Shown piece by piece: positions 1-6,238 of a DNA stretch of 7,028 nt. The number at the start of each line of letters is the position of its first letter. Position 1 is the first letter of the stretch. The translations under genes and the position numbers were made by a program. A model generated the notes under the pieces. It saw nothing but the letters and a program-made list of their open reading frames with translations, ran no database searches and was not told the origin of the DNA. The stretch comes from UBA4644 sp964646225 (GTDB lineage Bacteria > Bacillota > Clostridia > Oscillospirales > Butyricicoccaceae): contig CAZYAD010000059.1 in the NCBI GenBank assembly GCA_964646225.1, positions 1-7,028 of the forward strand, written 5' to 3'.

Positions 1-2
1 AG

Positions 3-32
3 ACAGCCGGAGAGCAGACGCTCTCCGGCTGT
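3..32 (-). terminator. Probable operon-end hairpin terminator
   Basis: A perfect 12-bp inverted repeat (positions 3-14 pair with 21-32) encloses the 6-nt loop 15-20. It lies 25 nt beyond the stop codon of the last minus-strand reading frame, where a terminator would be expected. The U-tract for minus-strand transcription would fall at or beyond the window edge and cannot be seen. On the plus strand the stem is followed by a T-rich stretch (TTTGTACTGTTT), so it may also stop transcripts arriving from the left. Confidence 0.72.
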
Positions 33-56
33 TTGTACTGTTTGGGGCTGTTCGGG

Positions 57-316
57 TCAGGACAGCGACAGCTCCATGCCGATCTCGTCGCCATCACGGT
101 CGGTCTCCACAAAGCCGAAGCGCTCGTAGAGCCGCCGGGCGCTGTCATTGCCCTCCACATAGCACAGGACGACCCGGTCAAAGATGCCGTCCCGCCGCAG
201 CGCCTCCAGCACCAGCGCCAGTTGTCGGGGGTGATATCCATCAGGCGAAGCTGCCGGGGGCGAGTCTCCGGTCGGGCCGGCGGGAGGGCTCCGGTGTGAT
301 CCGAAAGCATCGTCAT
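57..316 (-). pseudogene. GNAT-family N-acetyltransferase, broken by an out-of-frame internal deletion
   Basis: This is the remnant of a GNAT acetyltransferase, a family that moves an acetyl group from acetyl-CoA to an amine. The natural start is the ATG at 316-314. It overlaps the rlmD stop as ATGA and has a GGAG motif 7 nt upstream. From it 34 codons are read, ending in LRLMDITPDNWR (about 247-215), a typical N-terminus for clostridial GNATs. The C-terminal half, including YVEGNDSARRLYERFGF, is in a different frame from about 218 to the stop at 57-59. The joined parts total about 87 residues, against about 150 for the family. The middle, with the acetyl-CoA-binding R/Q-x-x-G-x-G/A loop, is absent. 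An alternative 90-residue frame from the ATG at 329 contains the whole C-terminal half, but that ATG has no ribosome binding site and its first 35 or so residues look like out-of-frame sequence. A functional product is unlikely. Confidence 0.8.
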
Positions 317-1677
317 GTGTTTGCTCCATTCCGCGTCAGGAGGCAGACGGACTCCACATTGGCGGTGCGGGGGAACATATCGAAGGCGCGGAGGTGCTGC
401 GGGTGGTAGCCGCCCTGGACGGCGAGGCGGCGGGCATCCCGGGCCAGGCTGGCACAGTCACAGGAGACATACACCACCCGGTCGGGGGACATTTCACAGA
501 TGGCTCGAACGGCGGCCTCGTCCAGCCCCTTGCGGGGCGGATCCACCACGATCACCTGAGGCCGGAAGCCCTCGGCGGCCAACTGCTGTGCAGCTTTTCC
601 GGCGTCGGCGCAGAGAAAGCGCACATTGTTCACCCCGTTGCGCCGGGCATTTTCCACGGCATCGTTGATGGCGGCGGGGACGATCTCCACTCCCACCACG
701 CTTTCGCATCGGGCGGCCAGCGTCAGGGTGATGGTGCCCACGCCGCAGTACAGATCCAGAGCACGGGTGTTTCCTTCCGGCGCGGCCCAGTCGGCGGCGC
801 AGGCATACAGCTGCCCGGTCTGGTCGTGATTGACCTGATAAAAGGACAGAGGCGACAGGCGGAAGCGGTTGCCCGCCAGCGTGTCCTCCAGACGGTCCTG
901 TCCCCAGAGCAGGCGGGTACTCTCCCCCAGAATGCGGTTGCCCGGGCGGCGGTTGCAATTCAGCACCACGCCGCACAGGGCGGGGGCGGCTTCGCGGCAC
1001 AGAGCCACCAGCCGGGGCACCTCCGGCAGGGAATCGCCGTTGGCCACCAGCGTCAGGTGCAGCCCCGCCAGCCCCTGCCGCACATAAATATGCCGCAGGA
1101 GCCCGGTGTGGGAGGCCTCGTCATAGGGCTCTGCGCCGCATTCATCGGCCCAGCGGCAGACGGCGGCGGCCAGCGCACAGCTGGCCTCGGATTGCAGCTT
1201 GCAGTCGGTCAGGGGGGTCAGCTGGTGGCTGCGGCTGCGATAAAAGCCGAAGACCACCCGGCCATCGTCGGCGCGGCCCACGGGGAACTGGCCCTTGTTG
1301 CGGTAGCGCACAAGGGTAGGAGAGGGGACGATCTCCGGCAGGGGCAGAGCAAAGCCGCCGATGCGGTTCATGGCGTCCTGCACCCGGAGGGCCTTGAGGG
1401 AAAGCTCCTCCTCATAGGTCAGGTGACGGAAGTCACAGCCGCCGCATTTGCCGAAATGGGGGCAGTCGGGCTCCACCCGATAGGGCGAGGGCTCTGAAAT
1501 GCCCACGATGCGGCCAAAGGCATAGCTCTTCAGCACCTTGACCAGCTGCACCTCCAGCACATCGCCCCGGGCCGCGCCGGGGACAAAGACCGCAAAGCCC
1601 TCCCGGGTGCGGCCCACGCCAAGGCCATCGGCGGTGTAACCTCCGATGGTCAGGCTGCAGATCTCGTTTTTCTTCAT
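313..1677 (-). CDS. rlmD: 23S rRNA (uracil-C5)-methyltransferase, RlmD/RlmCD (RumA) type
   Basis: A SAM-dependent enzyme that makes 5-methyluridine in 23S rRNA. In Firmicutes one such protein (RlmCD) can modify both U747 and U1939, so the exact site here is not certain. The 454-residue protein is full length. An N-terminal TRAM-type RNA-binding domain covers about residues 5-58. Four cysteines, C72, C78, C81 and C159, have exactly the spacing of the 4Fe-4S ligands of E. coli RlmD. The SAM-binding motif LDLYCGVGT is at 308-316, VVDPPRKG at 377-384, the catalytic cysteine is C406 in VYVSC, and the general-base glutamate is probably E442 in NVESV. The start ATG at 1677 lies 3 nt after the lipoprotein stop, and its GGAG ribosome binding site sits in the end of that gene. 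Its own stop overlaps the next start as ATGA, so the flanking genes are probably translationally coupled. I see no defect. Confidence 0.95.
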   Translation of the reverse strand: MKKNEICSLTIGGYTADGLGVGRTREGFAVFVPGAARGDVLEVQLVKVLKSYAFGRIVGISEPSPYRVEPDCPHFGKCGGCDFRHLTYEEELSLKALRVQDAMNRIGGFALPLPEIVPSPTLVRYRNKGQFPVGRADDGRVVFGFYRSRSHQLTPLTDCKLQSEASCALAAAVCRWADECGAEPYDEASHTGLLRHIYVRQGLAGLHLTLVANGDSLPEVPRLVALCREAAPALCGVVLNCNRRPGNRILGESTRLLWGQDRLEDTLAGNRFRLSPLSFYQVNHDQTGQLYACAADWAAPEGNTRALDLYCGVGTITLTLAARCESVVGVEIVPAAINDAVENARRNGVNNVRFLCADAGKAAQQLAAEGFRPQVIVVDPPRKGLDEAAVRAICEMSPDRVVYVSCDCASLARDARRLAVQGGYHPQHLRAFDMFPRTANVESVCLLTRNGANT

Positions 1678-1680
1678 GGC

Positions 1681-2544
1681 TCACTCCGTAACATATTCCG
1701 GCCGCAGCAGGTCGGAAAGGGACTCCAGCGGCAGGTCAAAGCGGGGCAGGCCGACAGACTGTACCGACAGCTGGGCTCCCTCGAAAAACACCACCAGGCT
1801 GTCGTCGGTGAGGGCAAAGTTCAGGGGGTCGAACAGCTGCTCCAGCTGCTCCGGGGCGGACACCTGCCAGAGTGCTCCGTCCTGCCCCTCCATCTGCTCC
1901 CACACCAGCGCCATCAGGCGGCCCACCGCCTCCTCCTGCGGTACGGTGAACAGGTCGGACAGCAGCAGACGGCCCTGGGAGGCAACATCGAAGGTCTCGG
2001 CCCGCAGGGTGGTGGCGGGCGCGGAGCCGCCGCGGCTTTCCACCGTCTGCCGCAGGATGGACAGCGTCACGCCGTCATTGCGCAGCACCTGATAATCCAT
2101 GGTCACCTGACTGGGGATGAAGGCATCGCCAAGGGCCAGCTGCTCTTTCCGGCGGGCGGCAGCCTCCTCCACATCGCTGTGATACAGCAGCTCCAGGTCG
2201 GCCTGCATATCCCGGTAATAGTCGCTGATCTGCTCCATGCCCGCCAGCTCGGGGAAGGAGGCTTTGATGGTCAGCAGCACGGTCTGCCCGTCGGTATCAC
2301 AGGCGCTGGTGGAGCTTTCCCGGGCGGTCACCTGCACCGGGAAGGCCGGAGCCTCGGGGGTGGGCTCCACCGGAGGGGGCTCGGTGTCGTCCGGCGTGTC
2401 GGGAACCTCGGGGGTGTCGGGAATGGCGGGGCCTGTTCCCTCCTCCGGCCCGGGCTGGGAGGGCTGCTGCGGCGTCCGGCCGCAGCCCCACAGGCCCAGA
2501 CACAGGGTCAGGGCCAGCAGCAGAGAACATATGCGCTTCAGCAT
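1681..2544 (-). CDS. RsiV-like (DUF4163/DUF3298) lipoprotein
   Basis: A predicted surface lipoprotein of 287 residues. It has a short basic N-terminus, a hydrophobic stretch (about 7-20) and a lipobox-like LWGC with the lipidated cysteine at C21. A proline- and acid-rich linker (about 26-69, with PDTPEVPDTPDDTEPPP) would hold the domain off the membrane. The folded part (about 70-285) resembles the DUF4163 plus DUF3298 module of the anti-sigma factor RsiV and the deacetylase PdaC. The key stretches are FDVASQGRLLLSDLF at 185-199 and FALTDDSLVVFF at 243-254, followed by GLPRFDLPLESL. The GGAH-like turn often seen before the FDL strand reads RGGSAPAT here. No cytoplasmic anti-sigma segment or deacetylase domain is present, so it is neither RsiV nor PdaC itself. 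AGGAGG precedes the ATG by about 8 nt. RsiV binds lysozyme. Whether this protein binds lysozyme or wall fragments is inference from that fold and from the adjoining MurNAc genes. Confidence 0.8.
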   Translation of the reverse strand: MLKRICSLLLALTLCLGLWGCGRTPQQPSQPGPEEGTGPAIPDTPEVPDTPDDTEPPPVEPTPEAPAFPVQVTARESSTSACDTDGQTVLLTIKASFPELAGMEQISDYYRDMQADLELLYHSDVEEAAARRKEQLALGDAFIPSQVTMDYQVLRNDGVTLSILRQTVESRGGSAPATTLRAETFDVASQGRLLLSDLFTVPQEEAVGRLMALVWEQMEGQDGALWQVSAPEQLEQLFDPLNFALTDDSLVVFFEGAQLSVQSVGLPRFDLPLESLSDLLRPEYVTE

Positions 2545-2581
2545 GGGCGCTTCCTCCTCTCAAAATGGTGTCAAACAGAGA

Positions 2582-3508
2582 TCACAGCACGAAATTGCGG
2601 GAAAAGGCGGGATCCTCCGGCAGGCCCGCCGCGGCGGCGGCCAGAGTCACCGCACCGAACAGCGGCGGCTGAGAGGGCAGCAGCAACTCCACCGGCAGAT
2701 GGGCCACCTGGGCCCGCAGCATTTCCAGATACAGGGAGCCTTCCCGCAGCAGCCCGCCGGTGAGCACCACCGTCAGAGGCTTACCGAAGCGGCGGTACAT
2801 CCGGGTGACGGTCTCTGCCAGGCAGGCGGCGTTTTCCCGCAGGATGCGCAGCGCCTCGGCGTCGCCCTTCTTTGCGGCGCGGAACACCAGCGGCGCACAG
2901 GCCGCCAGGCTGACCTCCCCACGGTACAGTGCAGGAATGGCCGCCGACATGGTGAGATGCAGCTCGTCCTCGTACATCCGGGTCAGGACCGTTTCGGGCA
3001 GACCGGCGTCATAGCCGGCCATGGCGGCCAGGAAGCCGTCCCGGCCAAGATGCCAGCCGGAGCCGCCCTTATCCACCTGATAGCCCCAGCCGCCAAAGCG
3101 GGGCAGCTGCTCGCCCATGCGCAAAAAGCCCACGGTGCCGGTGCCGGCGATGAGCACGCCGCCATCCCTTCTGCCCAGTCCGGCGGACAGGGCGATGAGA
3201 GCATCGGAGGACACCCGGACGCTTCCCGCGCCGGGCAGCAGGCGGCGGAGCATATCCTCCAGCACCTGACGGTTGCCCCCCTCGCCGCCGGCGGCGCCCA
3301 CATGGATGGCGTCGATGGCGCAGGAAAGGCCGCCGAAGTCGGCCAGCACCTCGGACAGGCACTGGCGGAAGCTTTCCTCCAGGGCGTCAAAGCCATCGGC
3401 GTTGGGGTTGTGGCCGGGGACGGTACACCGGGCCAGCACCCGGCCGGTCTCGTCACACAGGACGGCCCGGCAGCTGGTGCCGCCGCTGTCGATGCCGATC
3501 AATCTCAT
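2582..3508 (-). CDS. BadF/BcrA-family amino-sugar kinase, MurK-like (MurNAc/GlcNAc kinase)
   Basis: A 308-residue cytoplasmic sugar kinase of the BadF/BadG/BcrA/BcrD ATPase group (ASKHA fold). Visible motifs are phosphate-1 IGIDSGGTSCRAVL (4-17), phosphate-2 GVLIAGTGTVGF (117-128), the family signature GGWGYQVDKGGSGWHLGR (139-156), the adenosine motif VVLTGGLL (247-254) and a C-terminal PPLFGAVTLA helix (281-290). The family includes eukaryotic-type GlcNAc kinase and Clostridium acetobutylicum MurK, which phosphorylates both MurNAc and GlcNAc. The direct ATGA overlap with murQ makes a MurNAc-6-P supplying role the best guess, but specificity cannot be read from the sequence. I chose the ATG at 3508 because it starts just before the first beta strand and forms the ATGA coupling. 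The frame is open upstream to 3598, but that extension is arginine/glycine-rich and lies inside murQ. Confidence 0.88.
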   Translation of the reverse strand: MRLIGIDSGGTSCRAVLCDETGRVLARCTVPGHNPNADGFDALEESFRQCLSEVLADFGGLSCAIDAIHVGAAGGEGGNRQVLEDMLRRLLPGAGSVRVSSDALIALSAGLGRRDGGVLIAGTGTVGFLRMGEQLPRFGGWGYQVDKGGSGWHLGRDGFLAAMAGYDAGLPETVLTRMYEDELHLTMSAAIPALYRGEVSLAACAPLVFRAAKKGDAEALRILRENAACLAETVTRMYRRFGKPLTVVLTGGLLREGSLYLEMLRAQVAHLPVELLLPSQPPLFGAVTLAAAAAGLPEDPAFSRNFVL

Positions 3509-4338
3509 GCCTGCCCCTCCCCTTCCAGCAGCTCCAGCGCGGCGGCCACATCGTTGCCCGCTCGCTCCAGAGCGTCCTTTGCCTGCTCGGCGGAGCATTC
3601 ATGCAGCTGGCGGAGGATGCGCACCGCCCGATCCACCAGCTTGATATTGGTGGGACGCACATTGATCATCAGGTTTTCCCGCACCTTGCCGGTCTGGATC
3701 ATGGCGCAGGTGGACAGCATATTCAAAATCAGCTTCTGGGCGGTGCCGGCCTTCATCCGGGTGGAGCCGGTGACCACCTCCGGCCCGGTGAGCACCACGA
3801 TGGGCATATCACAGGCGCGGGTGATGGGGGTTTCGGGATTGCAGGTGATGCCGGCGGTGGCGCAGCCCCGCTCCCTGGCATACGCCAGCGTACCCAGCAC
3901 AAAGGCCGCGCCGCCGGCAGCCGACAGGCCCACCACGGTGTCCTCCGGCCGGAGGTGCAGGCCCTCCATGGCCTCGCGTCCGGCCTCACGGCTGTCCTCG
4001 GCGCCCTCAATGGCATGGCGCAGGGCGTGGTCGCCGCCGGCGATGACTCCCACCACCAGGCCGGGATCCACCCCGTAGGTGGGGGGACACTCCGAAGCGT
4101 CCAGCACGCCCAGACGGCCGGAGGTGCCGCAGCCGGTATAGATCAGGCGGCCGCCGGCCTTCATCCCGGCGACGATGCGATCTACCACCGGCGCAATCTG
4201 GGGAAGGGCGGCCTGCACGGCCTCCACCGCCCGATGATCCTCGGCATTGATGCATTGCAGCTGCTCCAGCGTGGACATGGTGTCGATGTGCATGGAACGG
4301 GGGTTCCGCCCCTCAGTAAGCAGTTTTGCGTATTCCAT
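3505..4338 (-). CDS. murQ: N-acetylmuramic acid 6-phosphate etherase MurQ
   Basis: MurQ cleaves the D-lactyl ether of MurNAc-6-phosphate, giving GlcNAc-6-P and D-lactate in cytoplasmic peptidoglycan recycling. The 277-residue protein has a SIS-type sugar-phosphate domain with GGRLIYTGCGTSGRLG (62-77), LDASECPPTYGV (79-90), IEGAEDSREAG (110-120) and GSTRMKAGTAQKLILNM (191-207). The two catalytic glutamates known from E. coli MurQ (E83 and E114) are present at the same numbers. A UBA-like helical C-terminus follows (about 247-275). The protein is about 20 residues shorter than E. coli MurQ, missing the last helix. The usual SGRTP loop is replaced by AGGAA at 141-145, which is unusual. AGGAGAG lies about 7 nt before the ATG. 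It follows the kinase at 4360 by 21 nt and overlaps the MurK-like gene by 4 nt. No dedicated transporter (MurP type) is nearby. Confidence 0.95.
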   Translation of the reverse strand: MEYAKLLTEGRNPRSMHIDTMSTLEQLQCINAEDHRAVEAVQAALPQIAPVVDRIVAGMKAGGRLIYTGCGTSGRLGVLDASECPPTYGVDPGLVVGVIAGGDHALRHAIEGAEDSREAGREAMEGLHLRPEDTVVGLSAAGGAAFVLGTLAYARERGCATAGITCNPETPITRACDMPIVVLTGPEVVTGSTRMKAGTAQKLILNMLSTCAMIQTGKVRENLMINVRPTNIKLVDRAVRILRQLHECSAEQAKDALERAGNDVAAALELLEGEGQA

Positions 4339-4359
4339 CTTGTTCTCTCCTGACAGTCG

Positions 4360-5289
4360 TTAGTCTTCGTCGCCGATGAATTCCTGGATCAGCGCGTGCT
4401 CGGGGACATATTTTTCCGAAATGGGATCGATCTGCCGCAGCATGGGCACCAGTTCGGGCAGGCCCAGGTCCTCCAGCAGAGTGGCATCCACCCGGTTGAG
4501 ATACAGCAGCAGCTCGTTGCGGTATACCGCCAGCTCATAGGGGATGAAGGTGTCAAACTGCACGGCGGCGGCGTTTTTATGAGGCATGATGTACAGCCGT
4601 TCCCCACGGGACACCGAACGCAGCTTTTTCACCGTGGCCTCATAATTCTGCCCCCGGTGGCGGAAGTCCCGCAGCAGGCGGCGGGACAGCCGGATGCGGG
4701 ATGGATGGAGCACGAAGCCGTTGTCATCCCGCACGCGGGTGCGGACGCTGATGTAAATGCCGGTGGCCAGCCCGGTCTCCTGCCCCAGCACCTGGGGGTT
4801 CAGGGCATGGATGCCTTCCATAACGATGATCTCGCCGGGCTTGCGGTGTACCGGGATGGTCTCGGTCCCACGGCGCTGGGCGGCAAAATCGAAGGTAGGC
4901 ATTTCCACCGGGCGGCCTTCGGCCATCTGCTCCAGATGCTGCCGCAGCAGGGGCATATCGATCAGGTCGGGGGATTCAAAGTCCACCTGACCCTCCTCGT
5001 CCCGGGGCATCCAGCCGTCCTCACGGCGGAAGTAGTAGTTGTCCATGGACAGGGTATGGCTGGGGTGGCCGTGGTCGCACAGCCACTGGGTAATGCGGGC
5101 GGCGGTGGTGGTTTTTCCGCTGCCCGAGGGGCCGGACAGCAGCACCAGCGGGCGGCCATTTTCGGCGGCCTCCAGAATCTGGCAGGCAGCGGCCTCCACC
5201 TTGCGGTCATACTGCTGCTGGCTCCAGCGGATGAACTCCGCCGGGTCGCGGGCGGCCTCGTTCATATCCCGGATCTCAAAATATTCCAT
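4360..5289 (-). CDS. Uridine-kinase-like P-loop kinase (Udk/phosphoribulokinase family)
   Basis: A cytoplasmic nucleoside- or sugar-kinase-like enzyme of 309 residues. After a roughly 45-residue leader, Walker A is GPSGSGKT (53-60). Next comes SMDNYYF (81-87), whose aspartate D83 fits the catalytic/substrate position of uridine kinases. Then follow DFESPDLID (103-111), a Walker-B-like strand IIVMEGIHAL (154-163) and an arginine-rich lid (about 197-211, IRLSRRLLRDFRHRG). It matches the kinase half of the larger clostridial nucleoside kinases but has no N-terminal TGS/ThrRS-like domain. Uridine/cytidine phosphorylation is the family default. The substrate is not provable here, and the position before murQ leaves another small substrate open. 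AAAGGAG lies about 5 nt before the ATG at 5289. The stop is TAA at 4362-4360. All expected kinase motifs are intact. Confidence 0.85.
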   Translation of the reverse strand: MEYFEIRDMNEAARDPAEFIRWSQQQYDRKVEAAACQILEAAENGRPLVLLSGPSGSGKTTTAARITQWLCDHGHPSHTLSMDNYYFRREDGWMPRDEEGQVDFESPDLIDMPLLRQHLEQMAEGRPVEMPTFDFAAQRRGTETIPVHRKPGEIIVMEGIHALNPQVLGQETGLATGIYISVRTRVRDDNGFVLHPSRIRLSRRLLRDFRHRGQNYEATVKKLRSVSRGERLYIMPHKNAAAVQFDTFIPYELAVYRNELLLYLNRVDATLLEDLGLPELVPMLRQIDPISEKYVPEHALIQEFIGDED

Positions 5290-5328
5290 ACAGGCTCCTT
5301 TCTCCGGAGGCGGCTTGGCGCCCCGGGG

Positions 5329-6165
5329 TCACTTGGTTTCGGTCAGGCGGACATCCAGACGGCTGTGGGGGATGGGCATACCGGCCTGCTCCAGCTGCTC
5401 CTTGATGTCCTGCAGCAGGCGGGAACGAACCTCCCAGTAGTCGCCGGCAGCGACCCACACCCGCACCATGATCCTTACGGCAGAGGGCTCCAGCTCCCAA
5501 ACCCGGACAAAGGGGGCGGCGGGGGCCTCCAGAATGCGCCCGTCACGGCGGATCACCTGCTCGATGACCTCTTTGGCCTGATCCAGCGGGCAGGTATAGG
5601 GCACCGGGATGGTCAGATCCACCCGGCGGGTCTCGCACTGGGAATAGTTGGTGATGACGCTGCCGGTGATGGTGCTGTTGGGCACATGGATGGTCTTGTT
5701 ATCCACCGTGGTCAGGGCGGTATGGATGAAGCCGATCTGGCTGACGGTGCCCTCTACCCCGGCGACCTCCACATAGTCCCCGGTCTCAAAGGGCTTGCTG
5801 CCCAGAATGAACATCCAGCCTGCCAGGTTGGACAGGCTGTTCTGCATGGCCAGAGAAAAGGCCAGGCCAAAGGTGCCCAGCAGGGTGACGATGGAATCGG
5901 TGGGCAGGCCCAGACGGTCGGCGCAGGTCAGCGCCAGCAGGAACAGCAGCAGGATGCGGATCACATGGACCAGCAGAGAGCGGATGCTGGTGTCCATCCG
6001 CTGGTTGCGCTCCAGCAGGCGGCACAGCCAGCGGATCAGGGCATAGCCTGCCAGAAAGATCAGCAGGGCGGACAGGATCAGGGTGAGATCCAGCCGGGAC
6101 AGGGCATTTAGCCAGGAGGACAGCTGGCCATCCTCCGGTGCGGCGGTGAGAAGCAGAGTGTGCAT
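5329..6165 (-). CDS. MscS-family small-conductance mechanosensitive channel
   Basis: A membrane channel that opens under membrane tension and releases solutes during osmotic downshock. The 278-residue protein has the minimal MscS layout of E. coli MscS (286 residues): three hydrophobic segments at about 26-48, 64-84 and 90-123. The last contains the pore-helix signature GLAFSLAMQNSLSNLAG (100-116). The beta domain follows with PFETGDYVEVAGVEGTV (125-141) and TVDNKTIHVPNS (153-164), then a C-terminal alpha/beta domain to 278. I chose the ATG at 6165 because AAGGA lies 8 nt upstream. A TTG two codons earlier (6171) is only 2 nt from that site. It is the first gene after the promoter at 6210-6238, with an untranslated leader of about 38 nt. 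It is 39 nt from the next gene, with no U-tract terminator between them. Confidence 0.93.
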   Translation of the reverse strand: MHTLLLTAAPEDGQLSSWLNALSRLDLTLILSALLIFLAGYALIRWLCRLLERNQRMDTSIRSLLVHVIRILLLFLLALTCADRLGLPTDSIVTLLGTFGLAFSLAMQNSLSNLAGWMFILGSKPFETGDYVEVAGVEGTVSQIGFIHTALTTVDNKTIHVPNSTITGSVITNYSQCETRRVDLTIPVPYTCPLDQAKEVIEQVIRRDGRILEAPAAPFVRVWELEPSAVRIMVRVWVAAGDYWEVRSRLLQDIKEQLEQAGMPIPHSRLDVRLTETK

Positions 6166-6209
6166 AGGCAAATTCCTTCTTTTCCCGTTCTAAAAGTGCA
6201 TACAGCTTG

Positions 6210-6238
6210 ATTATAACACACTTTGTGGTGCCATACAA
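6210..6238 (-). promoter_or_regulatory. Sigma-A promoter for the mscS-to-GNAT operon
   Basis: On the minus strand the -10 box is a perfect TATAAT (6215-6210). Exactly 17 nt upstream is TTGTAT (6238-6233), matching 4 of 6 bases of the TTGACA consensus. The region is distinctly AT-richer than its surroundings. The expected transcription start is near 6203, about 38 nt before the mscS ATG. I see no clear operator beyond a 3-bp CAC/GTG dyad in the spacer, which is too small to call. Confidence 0.85.

Noticed and set aside
57..329. Intact 90-residue GNAT-like protein starting at the ATG at 329
   Set aside because: No Shine-Dalgarno precedes this ATG, the first 35 or so residues do not resemble GNAT, and the family N-terminus is found in the neighbouring frame.
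394..1497. 367-residue plus-strand open frame opposite rlmD
   Set aside because: The opposite strand encodes a full-length RlmD with all catalytic and Fe-S residues in place. The antisense frame shows no family motif.
2569..2574. Perfect TTGACA hexamer on the minus strand before the lipoprotein gene, a possible internal promoter
   Set aside because: At 17 or 18 nt spacing the -10 position is GC-rich (AGCGCC or GCGCCC), and the stretch is occupied by the ribosome binding site.
3509..3598. 30-residue N-terminal extension of the BadF-family kinase
   Set aside because: It lies inside murQ, is Arg/Gly-rich, and would put extra residues before the phosphate-1 strand. The ATG at 3508 with ATGA coupling fits far better.
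2237..4078. 613-residue plus-strand open frame opposite the lipoprotein, kinase and murQ genes
   Set aside because: It crosses three well-recognised minus-strand genes, its translation is low-complexity and matches no family I know, and GC-rich antisense frames often lack stops by chance.
5290..5328. Short palindromes (CCCCGGGG, CTCCGGAG) between the mscS-type and uridine-kinase-like genes, a possible internal terminator
   Set aside because: The stems are very short, with no U-tract. They look like chance in GC-rich DNA next to a ribosome binding site.
4396..6111. 571-residue plus-strand open frame opposite the uridine-kinase-like gene and the mscS-type gene
   Set aside because: It is an antisense shadow of two clear genes, with His/Gly/Gln-rich composition and no recognisable domain.
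6166..6171. TTG start two codons upstream of the mscS-type ATG
   Set aside because: The ribosome binding site AAGGA is only 2 nt from the TTG but 8 nt from the ATG at 6165.
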